From: Nocardioides panaciterrulae
Lineage (GTDB): Bacteria; Actinomycetota; Actinomycetes; Propionibacteriales; Nocardioidaceae
Assembly: GCF_013409645.1 (NCBI RefSeq)
Contig: NZ_JACCBG010000001.1
Coordinates: 3,408,001 to 3,472,000, forward strand
DNA length: 64,000 nucleotides
Direction of reading: 5' to 3'
Shown here: positions 25,831 to 34,655 of the stretch, in pieces
Layout: every line of letters begins with the position of its first letter
How positions within the stretch are numbered: position 1 is the first letter of the stretch
Notes under the pieces: generated by a model
Told to the model about the DNA's origin: nothing
Database searches by the model: none
What the model saw: only the letters and a program-made list of their open reading frames with translations
Position numbers and translations under genes: made by a program

Positions 25831-26304
25831 GTGGCGCACCGTCTGCTCGCCGTCCTGCTCGCCGCGACGCTCTTCGGCCTGGCGCTGGTGCTCGCCGCCT
25901 GCAGCTCCGACAACAACTCGACCACGTCGCCGTCCACCACCTCGTCCGCCGGCACCGCCTCGACCGCGCCCGGCGGGACCACCGCGGTGTGCGACTCGCT
26001 GGACGCGCTGCGCGCCGACGTCAAGGCGATGAGCAGCGCCGGCACGCTCGCGGAGTTCCAGGCCGGCTTCCAGGACGCCCAGAAGGACTTCGCCGACCTC
26101 AAGCCGGCGGCCAGCGCGGCCTACGGCCCGGACGTCGACGCCGTGCAGGCGGCGCTCAAGGACTTCGGCACCGCGCTCGACAACGCGGGGCAGGGCGGGG
26201 CCGGCAACACCCTGCAGCAGCTCGGGACCGCCGCCGTGCAGGTCGGCACCGCGGTGCAGCAGCTGGTCACCGACGTCCCGTGCGGCCCCAGCAGCTCCGG
26301 CTGA
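25831..26304 (+). CDS. Small lipoprotein of unknown function
   Basis: 157 residues with a lipoprotein signal (LLAATLFGLALVLAAC, lipobox LAAC) followed by a Ser/Thr-rich spacer. A helical domain of about 95 residues contains two Cys (VCDSLDALRADVKAM near the start, VPCGPSSSG at the end) that could form a disulfide. GAGGAGGT precedes the GTG by five bases, so the start is firm. It converges on the regulator gene, with only 16 bases between stops. No known family is recognised. Confidence 0.75.
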   Translation: MAHRLLAVLLAATLFGLALVLAACSSDNNSTTSPSTTSSAGTASTAPGGTTAVCDSLDALRADVKAMSSAGTLAEFQAGFQDAQKDFADLKPAASAAYGPDVDAVQAALKDFGTALDNAGQGGAGNTLQQLGTAAVQVGTAVQQLVTDVPCGPSSSG

Positions 26305-26320
26305 CCGCCGACCCCCGGGG

Positions 26321-27829
26321 TCAGTGCTTGGGGATGTGGATGTCGTACGCCGCGACCTTGCGGTAGATCGTCGCCCGACCCATCCCCAGCTCCTCGGCGG
26401 CCTCCCGCATGGTGACGCCGGGACGGGTGAGCACCCGCACGATCTCGTCGCGCTCGAACGCCTCGATCCGGCTCAGCCGGCGCGGGCTCCCGGACAGCAC
26501 CTCCGCGGGCAGGTGGCGCACATCGACGACGTCGGTGCGGGTCGCCGCGTCCCGGACCACCCGGTGGAGCTGGTCGACGTTGCCCGGCCAGGCGCAGCCG
26601 CGCAGCGCGGCCACCGCCGCGGCGGTGAAGTCCACGCCGCGACCGCGCAGCTTGCGGGCGGCGTGGTGGGCCAGCGGGAGCACGTCCTCGACCCGGTCGC
26701 GCAGCGGGGGGACCTGGACGACGGTCCCCACCAGCCCGGCCAGCGGCGCCGGGATGTCCTCGAAGCGCTCGGCGGTCATCGTGAACGGCACGCCGGGTCC
26801 CTCGGGCCGGTCGGCGCGGGCCTGCCACACCAGCTGCCGGAGCCGCTCGGCGGCCCATGTCGGCAGCGCGTCGACGTCACAGACCACCACCGCGGTGCTC
26901 GGCTTGCCGAGCTCGGGCGACCACAGCGCCAGCCACGGGTCGGTGTCCTGGGGCGCCGGGGTGCTGGCCGAGAGGATCCGGTCACGCGGACGGGCGTGCC
27001 GCTGGGCCTGGGCGAGCATGGTGGCCCGGCCGGCGCCGGGCTCGCCCACCGCCGCGACCACCCGCCCCGCGGCCAGCCCCGCCTCGGCCTGGGCGACCGC
27101 CTCGGTCCACGCGGCCGAGAGCTCCTGGACGGTGCCGCCGCCGGGCTCGGTCTCGACGCGGAACACCTCGCCCCGGGGCGCGGGCCGCGGACGCCGCCCC
27201 TGGGAGCGGGCCAGCATCAGCGCCGCGGTGTTGCCGGCCGCGGACTGGGCCAGCGCGAGCAGCAGGTCGCTGGAGGAGGTCGACCAGGTCGTCAGGTTGA
27301 CGCTGCCCTCGAGCCGGCCGGTGAGCGGGTCCAGCACCGGCACCGCCGCGCAGGTGTAGCTGCACAGACTCAGCGAGTAGTGCTCCTCGGCCCGCACCAC
27401 GGTCGGCACCCGGTCGGCCAGCGCCAGTCCCAGCCCGTTGGTGCCGACCGCGCGCTCGGCGTACCCGAACCCCGGCGCCAGGTGCACCGCGTCCAGCGCC
27501 CGCAGCAGCGCGTGATCGCCGCTGAGCCGGTTGAGCACCAGGCCGTCGGCGTCGGTGAGCATCAGCGAGATCGGCTCGTTGACCAGCGTCCGGTGCAGGT
27601 CGGTCAGCACCCGGCGGCCGCACTCGAAGAACAGCGACTCCTCGTCGTAGGTGCCGGTGAAGACGGGCGCGACGGCCTCCAGCGGTACGCCGTACTCCTG
27701 GCTGCGCTGCCACGAGGCGAGCAGCCGCCGGGACACGTGGCCGCCGTCGGCCTCGACGTCCGAACCGGGCAGCTCGGCCCGCAGCGCCGGGTGCAGGCGC
27801 GCGCGCTCGGGGACGTCACCGAGGTCCAT
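26321..27829 (-). CDS. AcoR/MimR-type transcriptional activator (GAF, degenerate AAA+, Fis HTH)
   Basis: 502 residues. The N-terminal part (to about 230) is a GAF-like sensor with SGDHALLRALDAVHLAPGF and AVGTNGLGLAL. The middle AAA+ region has a weak Walker A (AVGEPGAGRATMLAQ instead of the usual GESGTGKE), VVVCDVDALPTWAAERLRQL, and no GAFTGA loop. It should therefore activate without sigma-54, as in actinobacterial relatives such as MimR. The Fis-type helix-turn-helix is at the end (MREAAEELGMGRATIYRKVA). AGGAGG lies five bases before the ATG. It is divergent from the amidohydrolase-DUF59-alcohol dehydrogenase operon, its probable target. Confidence 0.88.
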   Translation of the reverse strand: MDLGDVPERARLHPALRAELPGSDVEADGGHVSRRLLASWQRSQEYGVPLEAVAPVFTGTYDEESLFFECGRRVLTDLHRTLVNEPISLMLTDADGLVLNRLSGDHALLRALDAVHLAPGFGYAERAVGTNGLGLALADRVPTVVRAEEHYSLSLCSYTCAAVPVLDPLTGRLEGSVNLTTWSTSSSDLLLALAQSAAGNTAALMLARSQGRRPRPAPRGEVFRVETEPGGGTVQELSAAWTEAVAQAEAGLAAGRVVAAVGEPGAGRATMLAQAQRHARPRDRILSASTPAPQDTDPWLALWSPELGKPSTAVVVCDVDALPTWAAERLRQLVWQARADRPEGPGVPFTMTAERFEDIPAPLAGLVGTVVQVPPLRDRVEDVLPLAHHAARKLRGRGVDFTAAAVAALRGCAWPGNVDQLHRVVRDAATRTDVVDVRHLPAEVLSGSPRRLSRIEAFERDEIVRVLTRPGVTMREAAEELGMGRATIYRKVAAYDIHIPKH

Positions 27830-27913
27830 GGCCACCTCCTCCGGAGCACGGACGCGCGAGTCCCGAGATGTGCTCGACGCTACCTCCCGGCCCGCCCCCG
27901 GGGCACCGGTCGG

Positions 27914-27952
27914 CCGTCTCAGATCGAGACGGTGCCTGTTTCAGATTGAGAC
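27914..27952. promoter_or_regulatory. Two phased palindromes, likely operator of the AcoR/MimR-type activator
   Basis: Site 1 (27914-27932) is CCGTCTC-AGATC-GAGACGG, perfect over seven bases per arm. Site 2 (27938-27952) is GTTTCAGATTGAGAC, a near copy. Corresponding positions are 22 bases apart, two helical turns, so both would face the same side of DNA. They lie between the divergent regulator and operon starts. Confidence 0.7.
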
Positions 27953-28034
27953 GTTCGACCCGGTCGCGGGGGCCGGTCGTCGGCTTAGGTTCGCCGGAGG
28001 GAGTGACGCCGGTCACGCGGGAACGGAGACGCAC

Positions 28035-29090
28035 ATGTACACCAAGGACGACGAGAGCTACTTCATCGTCGACGCCCACATCGCCTTGTGGGACGCCCGT
28101 CCGGAGAACCAGCGGACGATCCACGGCAAGCAGTTCATCGACTGCTTCTACGACTACCACCGCAACCTCTCGCCCGAGTCGGAGGTGTGGAGCTACGAGG
28201 AGTACCTCTACCAGGGCGGCGAGCGGCTGATGAAGGACCTCTTCGAGGACGGCTACGTCGACCACGCGATCTTCCAGCCCGCCTACCTCGGCGAGTTCTA
28301 CAACACCGGCTTCGGGCAGACCGAGGAGGCCTCCGCGCTGGCCCGGGCCCACCCGGACAAGCTCACCTACAACCACAACTTCGACCCCCGCAACGGCGAG
28401 GTCGGGCTCGAGCAGCTGCGCCGGGACGCCGAGCGGTTCGACCTCAAGGGCGTCAAGCTCTACACCGCCGAGTGGCACGGCGACTCGCGCGGCTGGAAGC
28501 TCGACGACCCCTGGGCCTACCGCTACTTCGAGGCCTGCCAGGAGCTGGGCATCAAGAACATCCACATCCACAAGGGCCCGACGATCCGGCCGCTGGACCG
28601 GGACTCCTTCGACGTCGCCGACGTCGACCACGTCGCGACCGACTTCACCGAGCTGAACTTCGTCGTCGAGCACGTCGGCCTGCCGCGGCTGGAGGACTTC
28701 TGCTGGATCGCCACCCAGGAGCCCAACGTGCACGGCGGGCTGGCGGTGGCGATGCCGTTCATCCACACCCGGCCGCGCTACTTCGCGCAGATCATCGGCG
28801 AGCTCCTCTACTGGATCGGCGAGGACCGGATCCAGTTCTCCTCCGACTACGCGCTGTGGACCCCGAAGTGGCTCATCGAGCGGTTCGTGGACTTCCAGAT
28901 CCCCGAGGACATGACCGAGTACGCCCCGCTCACCCTCGCGCAGAAGAAGAAGATCCTCGGGCTCAACGCCGCGCGGATGTACGACCTCGACGTGCCGGCC
29001 GAGCTGCGGCTGCCCGAGGCCGAGCAGGATGCGGGCGAGCCCGACGTCGGGCCCCGCCAGCCCGAGGCCGCCGACCTGGCCAGGGCCTGA
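28035..29090 (+). CDS. Amidohydrolase-2 family protein of the prm/mim accessory type
   Basis: 351 residues with a TIM-barrel amidohydrolase fold: FIVDAHIALWD at the N-terminus, DLKGVKLYTAEWHGDSRGW, KNIHIHKGPTIRP, FVVEHVGLPRLEDFCW and IQFSSDYALWTP. Metal-binding relatives usually start with HxH, but here the second position is Ala (DAHIAL), so metal binding may be altered. Proteins of this sort sit directly behind the propane/phenol binuclear-iron monooxygenase genes in actinobacteria and are thought to help assemble the enzyme. It is the first gene of a three-gene operon under the divergent activator. Confidence 0.85.
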   Translation: MYTKDDESYFIVDAHIALWDARPENQRTIHGKQFIDCFYDYHRNLSPESEVWSYEEYLYQGGERLMKDLFEDGYVDHAIFQPAYLGEFYNTGFGQTEEASALARAHPDKLTYNHNFDPRNGEVGLEQLRRDAERFDLKGVKLYTAEWHGDSRGWKLDDPWAYRYFEACQELGIKNIHIHKGPTIRPLDRDSFDVADVDHVATDFTELNFVVEHVGLPRLEDFCWIATQEPNVHGGLAVAMPFIHTRPRYFAQIIGELLYWIGEDRIQFSSDYALWTPKWLIERFVDFQIPEDMTEYAPLTLAQKKKILGLNAARMYDLDVPAELRLPEAEQDAGEPDVGPRQPEAADLARA

Positions 29091-29091
29091 G

Positions 29092-29919
29092 ATGGGTGCC
29101 GCGCCGGCCCCGGCGTACGACCCCGGCACCGCGCGCCGGGAGGAGGCGTACGCCGCGCTCGGGCAGGTGATGGACCCCGAGCTCGACGAGCCGATCACCG
29201 ATCTCGGCTTCGTCCGGTCCCTGGAGCTGACCGGGGAGGCAGCCGGGGACCTCGAGGTGCACCTGCGGCTGCCGACGTCGTTCTGCTCGCCGAACTTCGC
29301 CTACCTGATGGCCTCCGACGCCAAGGACGTGCTGACCGCGCTGCCCTGGGCCCGGCGGGTGGTGGTGGAGCTCGACGACCACCACGACTCCGACCTCATC
29401 AACCGCGGCCTGGCCGCGGACGCCGGCTACCTGGGCACGTTCCGGCACGAGGCCGAGCACGACCTGGAGGAGCTGCGCATGACGTTCCGGCGCAAGGCGC
29501 ACGCCGCGGCGATGGAGCGCTGCCTGACCGGCCTGCTGCGGCGCGACCCCGACCGGCCGGTGGAGTCCCTGGGCGGCGTGACGCTCGGCGAGCTGCCGCA
29601 GGACCGGTACGCCGGGGCGCTGCGGCGCCGCCGGTCCGCGCTGGGGCTGCCCGACTCCCCCGACGCGCCGGTGCTGGTCGACCACACCGGGCGCGGCTAC
29701 CCGCCCGAGGAGGTGCCGCTGGCGCTGCGCCGGGCGCGCTCGACGCGGATCTCGATCGACGGCAACGCACACTTCTGCCGCGGGCTGCTGCGCACCCGCT
29801 ACCCGGGGTCGGACGCCGACCAGGTGCCCCGGCCCGACGGCGCGGAGCAGGCCGACGACCCCACCTTCATCCCGCTCACCACCCTCGTCCCCGCGGCCGC
29901 GGGGACGACCCGACGCTAG
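29092..29919 (+). CDS. DUF59 / MIP18-like protein
   Basis: 275 residues. The N-terminal 110 show the MIP18/PaaD-type fold (VMDPELDEPITDLGFVRSLE and LRLPTSFCSPNFAYLM, with the conserved Cys), which in other proteins serves iron-sulfur or iron-centre assembly. The rest is helical and Arg-rich (LEELRMTFRRKAHAAAMERC) with no named domain and ends in a Pro/Asp-rich tail. It starts one base after the amidohydrolase stop. In the known monooxygenase clusters a similar protein occupies the same place, suggesting a metal-centre maturation role. This is inference. Confidence 0.78.
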   Translation: MGAAPAPAYDPGTARREEAYAALGQVMDPELDEPITDLGFVRSLELTGEAAGDLEVHLRLPTSFCSPNFAYLMASDAKDVLTALPWARRVVVELDDHHDSDLINRGLAADAGYLGTFRHEAEHDLEELRMTFRRKAHAAAMERCLTGLLRRDPDRPVESLGGVTLGELPQDRYAGALRRRRSALGLPDSPDAPVLVDHTGRGYPPEEVPLALRRARSTRISIDGNAHFCRGLLRTRYPGSDADQVPRPDGAEQADDPTFIPLTTLVPAAAGTTRR

Positions 29920-29930
29920 GAGCACAGGTC

Positions 29931-30965
29931 ATGACGAAGATGCGAGCCGTCCAGGTGGTCGGCTACCACCAGGACCTCCGGATGGCCGAGGTCGACGTCC
30001 CGGAGCCGACCGGGCCGTTCGACGTGGTCGTGCGGATCGGCGGCGCCGGCGTGTGCCGGACCGACCTGCACATCCTCGAGGGCCAGTGGGCCGAGAAGTC
30101 CGGGGTGGCGCTGCCGTACACGATCGGCCACGAGAACGCCGGCTGGGTGCACGCGGTCGGCTCGGCGGTCACCAACGTCGCCGAGGGCGACAAGGTGATC
30201 CTGCACCCGCTGATCACCTGCGGGCTGTGCCGCGCCTGCCGGTCCGGCGACGACGTGCACTGCGAGGCCAGCGCGTTCCCGGGCATCGACACCGACGGCG
30301 GCTACGCGGAGTACCTGCGCACCTCGGCCCGCAGCGTGGTGCGGATCGACGAGTCGCTGGAGCCGGCCGACGTGGCGGCGCTGGCCGACGCCGGGCTCAC
30401 GGCCTACCACGCCGCGGCGAAGGCGGCCCGCCGGCTCACCCCGCGCGACCGGTGCGTGGTCATTGGCGCCGGCGGCCTCGGGCACATCGGGATCCAGGTG
30501 CTCAAGGCGCTCAGCCCCGCCGAGCTGATCGTGGTCGACCGGAACCCCGAGGCGGTCAAGCTGGCCGTCTCGATCGGCGCCGACCACGGCGTGGTCGCCG
30601 AGGGCCAGCACGTCGAGGAGGTGCTGGACCTGACCGGCGGGCACGGCGCGGAGGTGGTCGTGGACTTCGTCGGCGAGGGCGGCGCGACCGCGGAGGGCGT
30701 GCGGATGCTGCGCCGGGCCGGCGACTACCACGTGGTCGGCTACGGCGAGAACATCGACGTCCCGACGATCGACATCATCTCGACCGAGATCAACTTCATC
30801 GGCAACCTGGTCGGCTCCTACAACGACCTGTGCGACCTGATGGTGCTCGCGGCCCGCGGCGCGGTCACGCTGCACACGCAGAAGTACCGGCTCGAGGACT
30901 TCCAGACCGCGATCGACGACCTCGACGCCGGCCGGGTCCGCGGCCGGGCGATCCTCACCCCCTGA
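29931..30965 (+). CDS. Zinc-dependent NAD(P) alcohol dehydrogenase (propane-cluster type)
   Basis: 344 residues of the medium-chain dehydrogenase family. Catalytic zinc ligands are Cys in AGVCRTDLHILEG and His in TIGHENAGW. Structural zinc is held by CGLCRACRSGDDVHC. The coenzyme site reads VIGAGGLGHIGIQVLKAL and IVVDRNPEAVKLA; the Asp after the beta strand favours NAD+. The family wording is that of alcohol dehydrogenases next to propane monooxygenases, which oxidise 1- or 2-propanol. AGGAGCACAGGTC precedes the ATG, 11 bases after the DUF59 stop. Substrate range is not visible from sequence. Confidence 0.92.
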   Translation: MTKMRAVQVVGYHQDLRMAEVDVPEPTGPFDVVVRIGGAGVCRTDLHILEGQWAEKSGVALPYTIGHENAGWVHAVGSAVTNVAEGDKVILHPLITCGLCRACRSGDDVHCEASAFPGIDTDGGYAEYLRTSARSVVRIDESLEPADVAALADAGLTAYHAAAKAARRLTPRDRCVVIGAGGLGHIGIQVLKALSPAELIVVDRNPEAVKLAVSIGADHGVVAEGQHVEEVLDLTGGHGAEVVVDFVGEGGATAEGVRMLRRAGDYHVVGYGENIDVPTIDIISTEINFIGNLVGSYNDLCDLMVLAARGAVTLHTQKYRLEDFQTAIDDLDAGRVRGRAILTP

Positions 30966-31095
30966 CCGAACCCCTGGCCGAACCCTGGCCGGGTGAGCCC
31001 CGACACGCCGGTCCCGGGAATGGCGCCCCGGGCCGGCGGCGTTCGGCCCTGCACCGGCCTCTTCTGGCCCGGCACATCTTCCAGGAGAGGACACG

Positions 31096-32568
31096 ATGGG
31101 CGCGCACACGCTGGTCACGGAGCGCAGGACCGACTACCGGGTGACGTTCGTGGTGCTCTGCCTCGGCGTCGCGTCGTTCTCGCTGCTGCAGTCGATGGTC
31201 AACCCGGTGCTGCCCACGATCGAGCAGGCCCTGGACACCGACCAGGAGACGGTCACCTGGGTGCTGACCGCCTACCTGCTCTCGGCGTCGGTGTTCACCC
31301 CCATCGTGGGCCGGGTCGGCGACAAGGTCGGCAAGGAGCGGATGCTGGTGGTCACGATGGCCGCGCTCACGATCGGCTCGCTGGTCGCCGCGCTCGCGCC
31401 CACCATCGGCGTGCTGATCGTGGCCCGGGCCGTGCAGGGCATCGGCGGCGGCGTGCTGCCGCTGACCTTCGGCATCATCCGTGACGAGTTCCCCCGGGAG
31501 AAGGTCTCCGGCGCGGTCGGTACGTCGGCGGCGCTGCTGGCCGTGGGCGGGGGTGTCGGCCTGGTGCTGGCCGGTCCCGTGGTCAACGCGCTGAGCTACC
31601 ACTGGCTGTTCTGGCTGCCGATGGTGATGACGCTGGTCGCCGGCGTGGCCGCCGCGGTGTGGGTGCCGGAGTCGCCGGAGCGCACGCCGGGCCGGATCAA
31701 CGTCGGCACCGCCCTGCTGCTCTCGGCGTGGCTGGTGGCGCTGCTGCTCGGCGTCAGCCAGGGCCACACCTGGGGCTGGACCTCGGGCCGGGTGCTCGGG
31801 CTGTTCGTGCTGGCCGCGGTGCTGCTGCCGGCGTGGGTGCTCGCCGAGGCCCGCAGCGACCACCCGCTGGTCGACATGACGATGATGCGGATCCCCACGG
31901 TCTGGACGGTGAACCTGGTCGCGCTGCTGTTCGGCATCGGGATGTACTCGATGTTCGCGTTCCTGCCCCAGTTCCTGCAGACCCCCGACGTCACCGGCTA
32001 CGGGTTCGGCGTCTCGGTGACCGAGTCCGGCCTGCTGCTGCTGCCGCAGACCGCCGCGACCTTCGTCGCCGGGATCATCTCGGGCGCGCTGGCCCACCGG
32101 TTCGGCGCCAAGGCGGTGCTGGTGGCCGGCTCCGCGCTCACCGCGGTCGGCACCCTCGGGCTCACGCTCGCGCACGGCGCGCTCTGGCAGGTCGTCGCCG
32201 AGACCACGCTGCTCGGGCTGGCGTTCGGCCTCGCGTTCGCGGCGATGTCGAACCTGGTCGTCGACGCGGTGCCGCAGTCGCAGACCGGCGTCGCGAGCGG
32301 CATGAACGCCAACATCCGCACCGTCGGCGGCGCGATCGGCGGCGCGGTCCTGGCCAGCGTGATCACCGCGGGGATCCGGCCCGACGGCCTGCCGGTGGAG
32401 TCCGGCTACACCAACGCGTTCGGCGTGCTGGTCGCGACCTCGGCCCTGGCCGCGCTGGTGGCGGCGTTCGTGCCGGTGATCCGCGCCCGGACCCACGTGG
32501 TGCCCGGCCCGCAGGCCGCCTGGGAGGCCGAGCACCACCCGGAGGCGGCCGACACCGCCGCTCACTGA
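31096..32568 (+). CDS. MFS drug exporter, DHA2 family
   Basis: 490 residues with about 14 transmembrane segments. It has the DHA2 signature VTWVLTAYLLSASVFTPIVG, motif A GRVGDKVGKERMLV, and motif C-like GVGLVLAGPVVNALSYHWLF. These proteins expel drugs or metabolites in exchange for protons. AGGAGAGG is eight bases before the ATG. There is a 130-base gap from the dehydrogenase gene with no clear terminator, so it might be the last gene of the operon above or an independent unit. Confidence 0.9.
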   Translation: MGAHTLVTERRTDYRVTFVVLCLGVASFSLLQSMVNPVLPTIEQALDTDQETVTWVLTAYLLSASVFTPIVGRVGDKVGKERMLVVTMAALTIGSLVAALAPTIGVLIVARAVQGIGGGVLPLTFGIIRDEFPREKVSGAVGTSAALLAVGGGVGLVLAGPVVNALSYHWLFWLPMVMTLVAGVAAAVWVPESPERTPGRINVGTALLLSAWLVALLLGVSQGHTWGWTSGRVLGLFVLAAVLLPAWVLAEARSDHPLVDMTMMRIPTVWTVNLVALLFGIGMYSMFAFLPQFLQTPDVTGYGFGVSVTESGLLLLPQTAATFVAGIISGALAHRFGAKAVLVAGSALTAVGTLGLTLAHGALWQVVAETTLLGLAFGLAFAAMSNLVVDAVPQSQTGVASGMNANIRTVGGAIGGAVLASVITAGIRPDGLPVESGYTNAFGVLVATSALAALVAAFVPVIRARTHVVPGPQAAWEAEHHPEAADTAAH

Positions 32569-32626
32569 GCCGCCGGCGGCCCGGGCCGGCGCGCCCGGTC
32601 CCGACCCCGTCGCCCGCCGGCCCGCC

Positions 32627-33316
32627 TCAGGCCCGCTCGACCATCGTGAACGGCACGGTCATCACCGCCCGCCCGACCTGGAGGTGGTAGCGGGTCCGGC
32701 CACGCTTGACCAGCGTGCCCGCGACCCCGTCGTACTTCCGCCCGGGGCTCACGATCCGCACCCGGTCCCCGATCCGCAGCGGCACGCCCGGGAGCGCGCC
32801 CGCCCCCGCCGGCGAGGGCTCGCGCAGCCGCGCGAGCGCCTGGTCGTAGCTCGTCAGCATCGGCGCCGGCGTCCCGCGGAAGGTCCAGCTGAGCAGGTGG
32901 GCCAGGTCGAACCGGGGCGCGCAGTCGCGGCAGGAGGCCGGCCGTTGCGGGCGGCGATGGCGGGTGACCCGATGGCCGGCCGGGCAGGTGCCGACCCAGT
33001 CGCCCTCGAGCGCGGGGACGTCGGCGCTGACGCAGCGCTCCCCGGTGCAGCCGATCCGCCGGGCGACCGCACGCCAGGCCTGGTCGTGGCCGTGGCTCGG
33101 CCCGACCAGCGCGTGCGCGATCTCGTGCAGCAGCGTGTCGCGGACCTCCGCGACCGGGTGCAGCCGGGTCAGCGGCGCGCTCAGCCCGATCTGCCGCACC
33201 CCGGCCCGGCACACGCCGGCCCGGCGCTTGGCCCGGTCGAAGACCAGCGTCCAGTCGCCCAGCCCGTGCTCGTCGAGCAGCCGGCGCCCCATCGTCGCCG
33301 CCTCGGTCAGGTCCAT
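32627..33316 (-). CDS. SprT-like zinc metalloprotease-domain protein
   Basis: 229 residues. The SprT-like core has LLHEIAHALVG with the HExxH zinc motif, a downstream GHDQAWRAVARRIGC as third-ligand region, and a Cys-containing ribbon (CPAGH ... CRDC). The C-terminal 60 residues form a KOW/SH3-like strand set (RIGDRVRIVSPGRKYDGVAG, then RTRYHLQVGRAVMTVP). GAGGAGCGAG precedes the ATG. SprT relatives in eukaryotes (Spartan) cut DNA-protein crosslinks, but bacterial members are mostly uncharacterised. Confidence 0.82.
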   Translation of the reverse strand: MDLTEAATMGRRLLDEHGLGDWTLVFDRAKRRAGVCRAGVRQIGLSAPLTRLHPVAEVRDTLLHEIAHALVGPSHGHDQAWRAVARRIGCTGERCVSADVPALEGDWVGTCPAGHRVTRHRRPQRPASCRDCAPRFDLAHLLSWTFRGTPAPMLTSYDQALARLREPSPAGAGALPGVPLRIGDRVRIVSPGRKYDGVAGTLVKRGRTRYHLQVGRAVMTVPFTMVERA

Positions 33317-33515
33317 CTCGCTCCTCGGGCCGCCTGCCGGCCCACCTCCACGACGGCCACCCCGGCCGTCGTGGGAACACCCTAGGAAAGCGCGCCGACG
33401 ACCGGCGCCGGCGCCCACCGGCCGGTGGACCCCGCCGACGGGACGCCGACCTGTGGACGCCGGACGGGCCGGTGCGGCCGGGACTTGGCCGGGAGCAGGC
33501 CGACGCCAGCGACCC

Positions 33516-34487
33516 TCAGCCGTCGCGGTCGGCCAGGTAGGCCGCGACGACCTCCTGGGGGACCCGGCCCTTCGCCGAGACCGGCAGCCCCTGCTGTCGG
33601 GCCCACACGCGGACCTGCGCGGCGGTCGGCGGCGCGGGCGCCAGCGGCGCGCCTGCGGCCAGACGGGCGACCGCCTCGCTGCCCGCCCGTTCCTCCTCGG
33701 CGCCCACCGACGCCGCGGCCAGGAAGCGGTAGGTCCACTCCTGGGCCAGCTTGCGGGTCTCGCAGAACACGATCGGCACCATCGGCCACCGCACCTGGCA
33801 CTCCCCCAGCATGTCGGCGACCAGCGCCGGGCGCACGTGCTCGAGCCGGAAGACCGCCGAGTAGCGGTCCTCGACCACGACCGCGGCCCGCGGCAGCGAG
33901 GCGAGCTCGGTGAGCTGGTACTTCAGCTTGCCGGTGGTCAGCGAGCTCACCAGGTCGGCGAGGCTCTTGCGCTCGACCGCGGCCAGCACGGTCCCGCCGC
34001 GCACGATCCCGTAGTCGCCGGCGGCCAGGCGGCCCCGGACCGTGGTCACCTGCTGATCGGGGAACCCGTAGGCGTAGCGCTCGTGGCTGTCGACCACGAT
34101 CTCCAGGCCGGCCTGCCCGAACGCCCGCGCGGTCGGCAGGTCGACCGCCGGCCGCGCCTGCTTGGCGGTGCGGGCGGTCTGCCAGAAGATCGCCGGCCGG
34201 CCGCCGCGGACCCGCGCGAAGACCAGCTGCGACCGGTTCTCCCGCCCGCGGTCCAGCACCAGGTCGATCGCCGCGCCCCGGCGTACGCAGCTGCGCACCG
34301 GCACCCGCTCGACCACCTCGGCGTCCTCGGGCCAGGCGTCGACGCGGTGGCAGTAGATCTTGGCGGTGCGCGGCCAGGTGTCGCGCGCCTTGAGGATGAT
34401 GCCGCCGGGGCCGAGCGGGATCCGCAGGAGGTAGGGCAGGGTCGAGTCGCCGTCCGGGTTCCGGGCGATCACGAAGTCCTCGGGCAC
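33516..34487 (-). CDS. ERCC4-type nuclease fused to an Lsr2-like DNA-binding domain
   Basis: 323 residues. An unknown N-terminal domain (1-135) leads to an XPF/ERCC4-like nuclease core with IVVDSHERYAYGF and AAVERKSLADLVSSL. The Asp, and the ERKS box with its following Asp, form the metal site. PRAAVVVEDRYSAVFRLEHV follows. The last 40 residues (RVWARQQGLPVSAKGRVPQ and EVVAAYLADRDG) match the helical C-terminal domain of Lsr2, which reads AT-rich minor grooves. The combination suggests a structure-selective nuclease targeted to xenogeneic or AT-rich DNA. That is inference. The GTG at 34487 is the likely start. Confidence 0.8.
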   Translation of the reverse strand: MPEDFVIARNPDGDSTLPYLLRIPLGPGGIILKARDTWPRTAKIYCHRVDAWPEDAEVVERVPVRSCVRRGAAIDLVLDRGRENRSQLVFARVRGGRPAIFWQTARTAKQARPAVDLPTARAFGQAGLEIVVDSHERYAYGFPDQQVTTVRGRLAAGDYGIVRGGTVLAAVERKSLADLVSSLTTGKLKYQLTELASLPRAAVVVEDRYSAVFRLEHVRPALVADMLGECQVRWPMVPIVFCETRKLAQEWTYRFLAAASVGAEEERAGSEAVARLAAGAPLAPAPPTAAQVRVWARQQGLPVSAKGRVPQEVVAAYLADRDG

Positions 34488-34655
34488 CGGGCCAGTCTGG
34501 CAGCCGGGAACGGCTGTGGATCGAGGTTGCGGGAGACCGGCGTGTGCACGCCCTTTGGGCCGTGCGGCGGCCGCTGTGGAGAGCCCCGCGCGGAGCCCCG
34601 TCGGCCGGGTCATGATCGCGGTCCCGGACCCGCCACCGAACGCGGAGGACACGCC

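Noticed and set aside
31096..32568. MFS exporter as a defined member of the alcohol dehydrogenase operon
   Set aside because: The 130-base gap has its own good ribosome site at the end and no proof of co-transcription, so I keep it separate.
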